DNA from: Microcaldota archaeon
GTDB taxonomy: Archaea > Micrarchaeota > Micrarchaeia > Norongarragalinales > UBA8480
Length of the DNA: 10,979 bases
Direction: 5' to 3'
Assembly: GCA_023247085.1 (NCBI GenBank)
Contig: JAHFHC010000027.1
Span: 1 to 10,979, forward strand
Both the position numbers and the translations under genes were made by a program. Positions 1-6,423 of this stretch are shown here, in pieces. The notes under the pieces are model-generated. The model made no database searches. It was given only the letters and a program-made list of their open reading frames with translations, and was not told the DNA's origin. Position 1 is the stretch's first letter. Every line of letters starts with the position of its first letter.

Positions 1-180
1 AATCCAAGTGGATTCGAATGTTTGTTTTGGTGACGTGAAGCTGTTAAGTAGGAAACAATTTGGTTATAGAGAAGCCACCAAAAGTAAAATTCTTAGAAGT
101 TAAAAGATTTCTTTGGAGAGATATACTATGCAAATAGTTGTTTTGAAAAAAAATCTTCTTTTAAGTTCATACTAGTTTTT
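1..180 (+). other. 23S rRNA upstream leader, no gene recognised
   Basis: No coding region and no 16S rRNA 3' end or spacer tRNA can be seen directly upstream of the 23S gene. Two foldable elements are visible. One is a perfect small hairpin at 1-14 (AATCC, loop AAGT, GGATT). The other is an 8-bp pairing of 25-32 (TTTTGGTG) with 76-83 (CACCAAAA), enclosing 43 nt. These could be the tail of an upstream RNA or transcript, or part of an unlinked rRNA leader. No box C/D or tRNA signature could be confirmed. An archaeal 23S without an adjacent 16S is compatible with DPANN-like unlinked rRNA genes, but the window edge prevents certainty. Confidence 0.4.
113..128 (+). promoter_or_regulatory. possible archaeal TATA/BRE promoter of the 23S transcript
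   Basis: The run GGAGAGATATACTA holds a TATA-like core (ATATACTA, 121-128) preceded by a purine-rich BRE-like stretch. An archaeal TATA box lies about 25 nt before the start site, so transcription would begin near 150. That would include the processing-stem arm starting at 182. The element is weak and was judged by eye; a promoter outside the window would serve equally well. Confidence 0.3.
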
Positions 181-181
181 G

Positions 182-210
182 GCGAAAAAAAATAAGTGCT
201 ACTTGTTTTT
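182..210 (+). other. 5' arm of the pre-23S rRNA processing stem
   Basis: This arm is the near-perfect reverse complement of 4760-4788, just past the 3' end of the gene. GCG (182-184) pairs with CGC (4786-4788). A run of A (186-192) pairs with a run of T (4779-4785). TAAGTGCTACTT (193-204) pairs with AAGTAGCGCTTA (4767-4778) with one G-U pair. The T-run 206-210 can continue against the A-run 4760-4764. Stems that enclose the whole rRNA are the standard archaeal precursor structure, usually carrying a BHB cut by the splicing endonuclease. I did not find a clean 3-4-3 BHB inside this one. Confidence 0.85.
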
Positions 211-2161
211 CGACGCCATTTAGTGAATGGTTAGGCTTGAGTAGCGATGAAAGACGCGGCAAGCTGCGAAAAGCCACGGGTAGCCGCATGCAGGCATTGA
301 ACCGTGGGTATCTGAATAGATCCGAAAGGATTGCGTACTTCCTGAATTGAAATATCTTAGTAGGGAGAGGAAAATAAATCAAATCGAGATTCTGTTATTA
401 GTGCGAACGAAAGCAGAATAGTGCAAACTGAATTCGCCCCGCAAGGAGGCGTAGATGTGGTGTTTGGCCTCGTTTTTAACACTCAAATATCTTAGCTGAA
501 GAGAACTGGAAAGTTCCGTGCTACAAGGTGATAGCCCTGTAAGCGTAGGTGTTTGAGGTGTACGAGTGTCCCGAGTAGCGTTTCCTGGTTTGGAAGCGCG
601 AACGCGCGAGTATTAACTTGCAACGCTAAATATAACTCAAGACCGATAGTGAATTAAGTACCGAGAGGGAAAACTGAAAAGAACCCCGAAAGGGGAGTTC
701 AAAGTGCCTGAAACTAAATGGTAACAATAAGGCGCGGCGTGAAAGGATCTCCGCAAGGAGAACCAGCGTTGCGCCCTACTTCTCGAAGCAAGAGCCAAGG
801 AGTTCACGAGAGTGGCGAGTACTATACGTAGGGAAACCAACGTCTCCGCAACACCTGCAAAGGTGCCAGGGAGAGGGTCTTAACCGGCCATTAGTCACTA
901 TTGTGAGACCTGAAGCCCATGCGATCTATGCCCGAGTAAGACGAAGCCGACCTACAGGTTGGTGGAGGTCTGCAACCGTTTCTGGTTTATCCGATCGGGT
1001 GACTCGGGTTTAGGGATGAAAGTTCATTCGAGCTGGGCATTAGCAGGTTCCTTCCGAAGTGTCCCGCAGGACAGCCTCGTTGGAGCCGAACACTAGGTAG
1101 AGCGACCGATCAGAAGGAAAGGGGAGTAAAATCCTCACCGTCTTGTCGAACTCCGAAGCTAGCGTTGGCATAGAAGACGAGAGTTGGGATGTACGAGGTA
1201 AGCGCGTACTCCTGGAGGGGAACGACCCCTACTACAGTTAAGGTCCCAAAGACTGGCTAAGTGTAAACAAAAGGTGTTTTGATTCTCAGACAGTGGAGAG
1301 GTAGGCTCAGAAGCAGCCATCCTTTAAACAACGCGTAACAGCGGATCCATCAAGAATCGAAGCGCTGCAAACTATCGGGACTAAAGCCAGTTACCGATAC
1401 TGTGGAACTACAGCGACAACTGTAGATTTGGTAGGAGGGCGTACTGTTCGGGCCGAAGCTCGTTCGTGAGGACGAGTGGACTGAATAGTAATGAATATCT
1501 TGGTATTAGTAGCATCAATTTGGAGCGAGAATCTCCAACGTCGGAAGGGCACGGGTTTCTTGGCAACGCTAGTCGACCAAGAGTAAGCCGATCCTAACGC
1601 TACACGTAACGGTGATTTAAAGCGGAAAGGGAAACACGTTAATATTCGTGTGCCGTACAGCAGCATGTGGCAACACTAGCTTGTATTAGACGCTTGCGGA
1701 TAAGTTTAGCGCATTGATTCCTTAGTGCGTTTAACCAGCATAGGACAGAGAAGTCTTGTTATGAGGAGCATCTGTTCAAGATGGGAAAAATAAACTTAAT
1801 CCATGAGCCCCTGAAAACAATACAAGAAGCGCGCTGTGCGATCGTACCTAGAACCAGTACAGGTGCCCCTGGCAGAGAAAGCCAAGACGTGGCAGGAAAA
1901 CCAAAGCAAGGGAACTCGGCAAGCTAGCCCCGTAACTTCGGGAGAAGGGGTGCCTACATTTTTTTCTGAGATTATATCAAAGATGGACTTGTAGGTCGCA
2001 GTAACAAGGGGACGTCGACTGTTTATCAAAAACACAGCTCTCCGCAAGATGGAAACGTTTTGTACGGAGGGTGACGCCTGCTCACTGGCAGTATCTGAAG
2101 TTGGGTTTCAACCCAGCGAAGGACTGCTAAAGAGCGGGTCTAACTCTGAGACTCTTAAGGT

Positions 2162-2870
2162 AAAATTACGATTTGCCTTATCAAAATCGGGCTATATGCT
2201 GGAAAATCTGGAGTATCTCAAACTATCACTGGCAATGACGTGTTGCACTTTGTTTAAAAAGCAAAGATCAGATACGTAGCTGTGATAACAATGTTATGAG
2301 CGCAGACAATCAGCAGGAAAGACTAGATGCAGAGTGGATTGTTGGATTCGTCGACGGAGAAGGATGTTTTCATGTAAGCTTAAACAAGCTAGAGAAAATG
2401 TCCACCGGTTGGACGGTTCTTCCTGAATTTAGAGTGGTGCAGCATCAACGTGATGAGCAAGTGCTTTACAGAATCAAAAAATATTTTGGTTTTGGAATAG
2501 TAACCGTTAATCATGGTGATCGAAAAGAATTTCGAGTACGTGGTTTGAAAAATTTGAATTTAATCGTTCAATTTTTTAAACAGTATCCATTGCAAACTTC
2601 CAAACAAAAAAATTTGGAAAAATTTGCAGAAGTTTTATCGATCATAGACGCAAAGCAACACCTAACAAAGGAAGGACTTGATAAAATCGCTGAAATAATT
2701 TCAACGATGAATCGGAAACCAATTCCACAGTATTTAGAATCCTCAGAGACTATACGCCTGACAGCTGAAAAAAAGCTGAAGATATAGTCCGACCTGCATA
2801 GCGATATGCAGAAGCCAACAGAAATGTTTTGGCTCCGCGAGTTTTTTTAAAATCGCGAGTAACAAACGTG
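2162..2870 (+). mobile_element. group I intron at 23S position 1931, with endonuclease gene
   Basis: The intron is 709 nt, starts after a U and ends in G, as group I introns do. P1 is exact: exon TTAAGGT (2155-2161) against intron GCCTTA (2175-2180), with the U-G wobble at the splice site. P10 is ATTACG (2165-2170) with 3'-exon CGTAAT (2873-2878). P3 is TCGGGC (2187-2192) with GCCTGA (2756-2761). P4 is TGCTGG (2197-2202) with TCAGCA (2310-2315). P5 includes GTATCT (2213-2218) with AGATAC (2270-2275). P6 is AGGA (2315-2318) with TCCT (2740-2743). P7 is GACTATA (2748-2754) with TATAGTC (2783-2789). P8 is CAGCT (2762-2766) with AGCTG (2774-2778). P9-type hairpins lie at 2794-2811, 2813-2834 and 2836-2857. 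The S box AAGATATAGTCC is textbook. The endonuclease gene sits in the P6 loop. Group I introns occupy the same site in Thermotoga 23S, and archaeal group I introns have been described. Confidence 0.93.
2296..2787 (+). CDS. LAGLIDADG homing endonuclease (one motif), encoded in the group I intron
   Basis: This 163-residue protein has one LAGLIDADG motif near its N-terminus, WIVGFVDGEGCF (residues 14-25), with the expected catalytic acid at E22 followed by a beta-strand-like stretch. One-motif enzymes of this size (I-CreI also has 163 residues) act as homodimers. They cut intron-less copies of the gene so that the intron is copied in, and some also help the intron fold (maturase). The frame starts at ATG 2296, inside the ribozyme core between the P4 strands. 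Its first codons encode the 3' strand of P4 and the 5' strand of P6. Its last 13 or so codons encode P6', P7, P3' and P8, and the TAG stop lies inside the S box. No Shine-Dalgarno sequence is seen. The frame is intact, so the enzyme may be active. The target would be the joined exon sequence around 2150-2161/2871-2885. Confidence 0.9.
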   Translation: MSADNQQERLDAEWIVGFVDGEGCFHVSLNKLEKMSTGWTVLPEFRVVQHQRDEQVLYRIKKYFGFGIVTVNHGDRKEFRVRGLKNLNLIVQFFKQYPLQTSKQKNLEKFAEVLSIIDAKQHLTKEGLDKIAEIISTMNRKPIPQYLESSETIRLTAEKKLKI

Positions 2871-3388
2871 AGCGTAATACCTCGCCGCTTAATTGGCGGC
2901 TCGCATGAATGGCGTAACGAGCGTCCCACTGTCCCTGCTTTGGACCTGGTGAACTTACTACCCGGTGTACATGCCGGGAACTTCTAGGGGGAAACGAAGA
3001 CCCCATGGAGCTTAACTATAGCCTGTAGTTGATTCACGGTTGAAGCTGCAAAGCGTAAACAGGAGCCGTTATGCCGTACCTTCTGGGGTGCGGATAGGCG
3101 AAAGTGTGACACTGTTCTGTTTTGACTGCGAGTCTTACTTCTCCTTGTTTGGAGAAAGACAACTACAGGTGGATAGTTTGACTGGGGCGGTACGCCTTCG
3201 AAAAAATAACAAAGGCGCCTAATGGTCAGCTCAAGCGGGTTAGAAATCCGCTGTAGAGGGTTAAAGACAAATGCTGGCCTGACTGTGTTCTTAACAAAAT
3301 GGAACGCAGACACGAAAGTGGGGCTTAACGAACAAAGGTATCTCCGTTAATGGGAGTCCTTTCTGACAGACAAGCTACCCTGGGGGTA

Positions 3389-4073
3389 ATTTCGTTTTCA
3401 ATCCGTAAAATCATCGGCAACGACGTGTTGCTCAAAACTTTAAATGCTGTGCTTGCTTTGCAACTATATGAATCCAGATTTCGCTTATTTACTAGGCGCA
3501 TTTGGCGATGGTTGCTTATACATAAATAAAGCAAGAGGCGAGTACTGCATTGAGTACGAGCAAAAAGTAGCAGTTTGGCTTACTAACTCAATTTTGCCTA
3601 GATTTCAAAAAGTCTACGGTAAAAGTCCACGAGTTAAACAACGCAAAGCAAAAGGCGAACTTTATCGAATACGCGTATATTCCAAGCAAGCTTTTTTTGA
3701 AATAAAAGAAGCTATGCAAAATCTATCCATTCTCTTGCAAGAAGATCTCCAAGTGAAAGCATTTTTCATAAGGGGATTTTTTGACGCAGAGGGAAGTGTT
3801 CCAGCCAGAAGGCCAGGAACATCTCGTATAGAATTGAAATATACCAAAAAGATACGTCGAAACTTGCGCTAATAGCGCAGATGCTCGAAGACGACTTTGG
3901 AATAGTTTCTAATAAATTAACTAATTCCAGAAACGTTGGCCAATTGAACATACGCACTGTGCAAAACATTGCACGTTTTCGTAGTCGCATTGGTTCAGAG
4001 CATCCAGCAAAATTCAAAGCTTTAAATGAATTGTTTTAATATGCTGGTGATGGATTGAAACTGAGAACCTTAT
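3389..4073 (+). mobile_element. BHB (archaeal-type) intron between 23S A2450 and A2451
   Basis: The 685-nt intron shows a canonical 3-4-3 bulge-helix-bulge. Outer exon helix: CCTG (3379-3382) with CAGG (4075-4078). Central helix: GGGG (3383-3386) with CCTT (4068-4071), including two G-U pairs. Bulges: TAA (3387-3389) and ATA (4072-4074). Cleavage after the second base of each bulge joins GGGGGTA to ACAGG, which restores the conserved peptidyl-transferase sequence. The inner helix starts with TTT (3390-3392) against GAA (4065-4067). After a small irregular loop it continues as a perfect 9-bp stem, TTTCAATCC (3396-3404) with GGATTGAAA (4052-4060). Such introns are removed by the archaeal tRNA splicing endonuclease and joined by RtcB ligase (established for the class). 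No group I core or terminal G is present. The intron carries a broken LAGLIDADG gene. Confidence 0.9.
3444..4039 (+). pseudogene. I-DmoI-like LAGLIDADG homing endonuclease (two motifs), frameshifted
   Basis: The first frame (3444-3872) contains motif 1, YLLGAFGDGCLYI (residues 15-27, acid D22), and motif 2, FIRGFFDAEGSV (residues 108-119, acid E116). These positions closely match the D21/E117 pair of I-DmoI from an archaeal 23S intron. After about residue 126 the frame leaves the family pattern and stops early. The rest of the second domain continues in the -1 frame from about 3830 to the TAA at 4037-4039, beginning RIEIYQKD and ending KALNELF. Together the parts give about 198 residues, the size of a full enzyme. 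A single missing base between about 3800 and 3832 explains this. No slippery heptamer is seen, so programmed frameshifting is unlikely; sequencing error remains possible. The start could be 3444 or 3468 (MNPDFAYLLG). The enzyme is probably inactive, as expected of an intron that is fixed in its host. Confidence 0.87.
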
Positions 4074-4100
4074 ACAGGCTCGTCGCGCCCGAGAGTTCAT
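4074..4100 (+). other. 27-nt micro-exon of 23S rRNA (E. coli 2451-2477)
   Basis: This exon runs from the peptidyl-transferase adenosine A2451 to U2477, including the 5' strand of helix 89 (CGCGCC, 4084-4089, which pairs with GGCGCG, 4355-4360, after intron 3). Its length equals the E. coli interval exactly. It is flanked on both sides by BHB introns, so both must be removed and ligated correctly to rebuild the catalytic centre. Confidence 0.88.
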
Positions 4101-4348
4101 TTTTCATGAACGATCGGGGAAACCACGAGTTCAAGTCTTCGTTTCTTCTTTTCGAAAAGTTGCACTAGTTGCAACTACTAAAAGTGGTTTTCTCTAGTGT
4201 TAACTTTAGGAGGAGTAGAAACGCAGAACTTGAACCTAATATAATCGTGGTATCTTCGTTCGTCTCCAAAAAACTCGGAATCGTAAAAATTCTGCAGTTT
4301 ATTTGGGAAAAAAAGCATCGTAAAAAATGCTTTTTTTTGATAGAATAT
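4101..4348 (+). mobile_element. ORF-less BHB intron after 23S position 2477
   Basis: The 248-nt intron interrupts helix 89. A 3-4-3 BHB can be drawn. The central helix is exon GTTC (4095-4098) with intron GAAT (4343-4346), one G-U. The bulges are ATT (4099-4101) and ATA (4347-4349), cut after the second base, giving GAGTTCAT joined to ATCGACGG exactly as in other 23S genes. The outer side has AG (4093-4094) with TC (4350-4351), then tandem G-A mismatches, then the helix 89 stem. Inside is a long rod: ACCACGA (4122-4128) with TCGTGGT (4245-4251), GTTCAAG (4129-4135) with CTTGAAC (4229-4235), and CGTTTCT (4140-4146) with AGAAACG (4217-4223). It is capped by the hairpin 4158-4164/4170-4176. An 11-bp hairpin (4308-4318 with 4327-4337) ends in a run of eight T. 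No plausible protein is encoded. Confidence 0.82.
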
Positions 4349-4759
4349 ATCGACGGCGCGGTTTGGTACATCGCTATCGGCTCGACTTATCCTGGTGGTG
4401 CAGGAGCCACCAAGGGTTGGGTTGTTCATCCATTAAAAAGTCACGTTAGTTGGGTTCAGAACGTCGCGAGACAGTTCGGTGGCATCTCCTAGAAGTGCAT
4501 TGCTGGCTGAGGGTAAGACTCCCTAAGTACGAGAGGAACGGGGAATCGGCGCCGCTAGTTAAGCTGTTGTCAAAAGGATTCAAATGGCACGCAGCATAGC
4601 CACGCGCTCTTCGAATAAGTCCTGAAAGCATCTAAGGACGAAGTCGGTCCCAAAACGAGCCAGCTTAGACCGCCCATAGCAGATGGGTTTGATAGAACTG
4701 AAGTGTAAACCAGGAGCTTCGGCGACTGGCGAGCTAACAGTAACTAAAGGTCAAATCTA

Positions 4760-4788
4760 AAAAACTAAGTAGCGCTTATTTTTTTCGC
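4760..4788 (+). other. 3' arm of the pre-23S processing stem
   Basis: This arm pairs with 182-210 as described for the 5' arm. It contains a run of seven T (4779-4785), followed by further T-rich sequence (4791-4794). Archaeal RNA polymerase stops at such runs, so the arm could also lie at or just before the transcript end. The cut that frees the mature 3' end must lie between about 4753 and 4788. Confidence 0.82.
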
Positions 4789-5011
4789 TATTTTGCTAAT
4801 AACAAGTGGCTTTTCACCATAACTCAAAATTGTTTCAAACTTAACAGCTCGTTAACACCCAAAAAAAGTGTCGGCTTTCTAAAACCTATTTTTTTAGATT
4901 TTATAAAAAGTTAGTTAGCGCGAGCTCTGTCGTGTAGTTAGCCGTTCGTGGATTGCAGCTGCGATTTTCTGGTGCCTCCTAATATTTAAAATTTATGGTA
5001 AAATGTAGGCA
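4789..5011. other. convergent spacer between 23S rRNA and the Nudix gene
   Basis: The spacer separates the plus-strand rRNA from the minus-strand Nudix gene. It holds no recognisable gene, 5S rRNA or complete tRNA. A stretch at about 4918-4970 looks faintly like a tRNA D-arm but lacks a T-arm. The A/T-rich runs in the middle look like terminators for both directions: A7 at 4861-4867 (T7 on the minus strand) between ACAC and GTGT, and the hairpin at 4878-4898. Confidence 0.6.
4878..4898. terminator. possible hairpin/oligo-T terminator in the convergent spacer
   Basis: TCTAAAA (4878-4884) pairs with TTTTAGA (4892-4898) around a T-rich loop, and more T follows (4899-4902). The symmetric A/T composition could end transcription from either side: the rRNA from the left and the Nudix transcript from the right. 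Archaeal termination depends mainly on the T-run, so the hairpin may be incidental. Confidence 0.4.
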
Positions 5012-5584
5012 CTAGGTTTTGTGCTTTTCTAAATATTTTTCCGCCATTAGCAGCGCAGCGATTGACGTAGCGTATTGTAATTTGCGTTTTTTAATTAACG
5101 CTGGAACGTCTTTAAATTTTGTGCGTATTACTTTCAACTCTTCAGGCTCATCGCCTTGAAGTTTGCTTGGAACCAAGTTTGTACCTAAGTAAATTTCAGT
5201 AGAGTGAGTTGAGTAACCTGGCGCAGTTTCAACTGTGCCCAAGTGCACTAATTTTTTTGGTAAATATCCTATTTCTTCTTGGCACTCGCGCTTCGCTGCT
5301 TGTAAAGCTGTTTCGCCTTTGTCAACTAATCCAGTTGGGCACATGACTTCGCGTTTGTTTACGCCAGTGCAATAGAGTTCAATTAATAAAATTCTTCCAT
5401 TTTTATCAACTGGCACTATAACTACGCTTCTTCTACCGTTGCCAGTTGCAGAGTCCATGTACTCGTGCTTTACTTTTTTTCCATTTGGAAACTGCAAACC
5501 TATTGAATGGATGGAAAACACTTTTCCCTTTGCGACGATTTTGTGGTTTAGGATATTTACCATGTGCGTATAAGAATAACCCAT
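5012..5584 (-). CDS. Nudix hydrolase, probable ADP-ribose/ADP-sugar pyrophosphatase
   Basis: This 190-residue soluble protein has a complete Nudix box at residues 85-107: G85, E91 and the R99-E100-x-x-E103-E104-x-G106 core, which binds the metal ions and catalyses pyrophosphate cleavage. The segment TAPGYSTHSTEIYL (120-133) downstream, and the LQGDEPEEL stretch (142-150), resemble ADP-ribose pyrophosphatases and NudE-type ADP-compound hydrolases. The likely reaction is nucleoside-diphosphate-X to nucleoside monophosphate plus phospho-X, in the cytoplasm. Such enzymes clear ADP-ribose and related dinucleotides; the exact substrate is inference. The start at 5584 (MGYSYTH) has no Shine-Dalgarno sequence, and M8 at 5563 is an equally good alternative. 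The gene lies 74 nt downstream of scpA, with no obvious functional link. Confidence 0.9.
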   Translation of the reverse strand: MGYSYTHMVNILNHKIVAKGKVFSIHSIGLQFPNGKKVKHEYMDSATGNGRRSVVIVPVDKNGRILLIELYCTGVNKREVMCPTGLVDKGETALQAAKRECQEEIGYLPKKLVHLGTVETAPGYSTHSTEIYLGTNLVPSKLQGDEPEELKVIRTKFKDVPALIKKRKLQYATSIAALLMAEKYLEKHKT

Positions 5585-5624
5585 TTGTGTTTATCTTGTT
5601 ACCGTTGTATTTGCTACACTATGA

Positions 5625-5640
5625 GTATTAAAGAAATAAA
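5625..5640 (-). promoter_or_regulatory. weak TATA-like element upstream of the Nudix gene
   Basis: On the minus strand the 74-nt gap after scpA contains TTTATTTCTTTAATAC, an A/T-rich TATA-like stretch 40-55 nt before the ATG at 5584. It would give a short leader. The match is poor, and co-transcription with scpA is equally possible. Confidence 0.25.
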
Positions 5641-5658
5641 GATTAGCGTCTAAATTAG

Positions 5659-6369
5659 TTACAATATTTTTATTTTGATTTCGCCGTATGTTTGTTCTTG
5701 CCAAATGTCTGCTTTTCTTTCTTGCACTAGATGTAGTAGTGGCATTAGCCTGCTTGCAACGTGGCCGTTTTTGTCTTTGTTTAGCGAATTAGGGTCAAGT
5801 AATAAAGAAAATGCAAGTACTCCGTCTTTATCTTTTAATTCATTTGCCAATAAGTATAGTTTTTTTATTAATTCATGCAAGTCTTCTTTTGGCAATTGAA
5901 GTTCAAGTATTTTTGGTGCAATTGTAAGTAGTTGCTGTGTGGTTGTTGAACTGATTACGTCGTCAACTGCTTTGACTAATTCTTCTAGTGTAACTTTGCG
6001 TGAACGTGCATTGTTCGTGCGTAGTATTAATTGTGGAATTTCTTCTGGGATTAATTCGCGCGGCATAGGCTCTTCTAGTTGAAAGTCCTCTTCAAATTTA
6101 TCTTCAAGTGACAGCGCATCGGCTTTAAAACGTAAGAGTAAACTAGTTGCGAGTATGACATTAGCTGGTAAACGTAAGTCAACTGCTGCAAGTTCTTTTA
6201 CTTTTTGTAAGTACTTATCTGCAATTACGCCGATGTCTAAGTCCCAGGGGTTCATTTGGTTTGAATTTACTAAGTCAAGTAATACTTCGCGCCACGTTGG
6301 TTCTAAAACTAGTGTTTCCAAATCTAAATTAGAGGAGGTTACTTGTAATTGGGTGGTCTCGTCTTCCAT
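5659..6369 (-). CDS. scpA: ScpA, kleisin subunit of the SMC chromosome condensation complex
   Basis: This 236-residue protein matches the archaeal and bacterial ScpA family. The N-terminal domain, which binds the SMC neck, includes the hallmark NPWDLDI (residues 40-46) and the helical segment ILATSLLLRFKADAL (72-86). An acidic linker follows (about 88-112). The C-terminal winged helix carries LMPLLHLVQ (208-216) and a QEQTYGEIKI ending (224-233) and would contact the SMC head. ScpA bridges an SMC dimer into a ring that compacts and helps segregate the chromosome. No smc or scpB gene is in the window. The ATG at 6369 fits the family N-terminus; no strong Shine-Dalgarno sequence is seen. The 73-nt gap upstream holds a good TATA box, so the gene probably has its own promoter. 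Confidence 0.92.
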   Translation of the reverse strand: MEDETTQLQVTSSNLDLETLVLEPTWREVLLDLVNSNQMNPWDLDIGVIADKYLQKVKELAAVDLRLPANVILATSLLLRFKADALSLEDKFEEDFQLEEPMPRELIPEEIPQLILRTNNARSRKVTLEELVKAVDDVISSTTTQQLLTIAPKILELQLPKEDLHELIKKLYLLANELKDKDGVLAFSLLLDPNSLNKDKNGHVASRLMPLLHLVQERKADIWQEQTYGEIKIKIL

Positions 6370-6423
6370 CTTTTAAATTCTCTCAGTGGGGGGCGCCAAT
6401 AGGCAAAATACTTACTTTTTCGG

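Larger units (their letters stand above)
212..4753 (+). rRNA. 23S ribosomal RNA, archaeal type, split by three introns
   Basis: This is the large-subunit rRNA gene. Conserved blocks appear in order: the 5' region with GATGAAAGACGCGGCAAGC, domain II GTCCCAAAGACTGGC-like sequence, domain IV CTCTTAAGGTA (near 2152) continuing at 2872, domain V GAAGACCCCATGG (near 3000), the A-loop and peptidyl-transferase regions, GAACGTCGCGAGACAGTTCGGT (near 4460), and the sarcin-ricin loop AGTACGAGAGGAAC (near 4530). CCATTTAG (216-223) pairs with CTAAAGG (4744-4750) as the terminal helix, so the mature ends are near 212 and 4753, within several bases. Exons are about 212-2161, 2871-3388, 4074-4100 and 4349-4753, totalling about 2900 nt. 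Distances between introns match E. coli numbering (exon 2 is 518 nt against 519 expected; exon 3 is 27 nt against 27). The base at E. coli A2448 reads G (3386). Confidence 0.96.

Noticed and set aside
25-83. Possible small structured RNA upstream of 23S
   Set aside because: The 8-bp closing stem is real, but no C/D, H/ACA or tRNA hallmarks are seen; kept only as part of the leader description.
2049-2279. 76-residue plus-strand ORF and other small ORFs inside the 23S exons
   Set aside because: They overlap conserved rRNA sequence, have no initiation signals and resemble no protein family.
2157-2882. BHB interpretation of intron 1
   Set aside because: AGGT can pair with ACCT and ATTACG with CGTAAT, but the geometry is wrong for a BHB. 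A complete group I core with U-G at the 5' site and terminal G explains the same pairings as P1 and P10.
4308-4338. Rho-independent-like terminator inside intron 3
   Set aside because: A terminator here would abolish the 23S 3' half; it is better read as an intron hairpin, though partial termination cannot be excluded.
3389-4348. Group I interpretation of introns 2 and 3
   Set aside because: No S-box/P7 core, no P1 with U-G and no terminal G at the joins required by the conserved rRNA; both have 3-4-3 BHB motifs.
4169-4492. 107-residue ORF across intron 3 and the next 23S exon
   Set aside because: It runs through a structured intron and conserved rRNA; its composition follows the rRNA, with no family pattern.
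4910-4980. Possible tRNA or small gene in the convergent spacer
   Set aside because: A D-arm-like stretch and an AGGAGG on the minus strand are present, but there is no T-arm or acceptor stem and no start codon near the AGGAGG.
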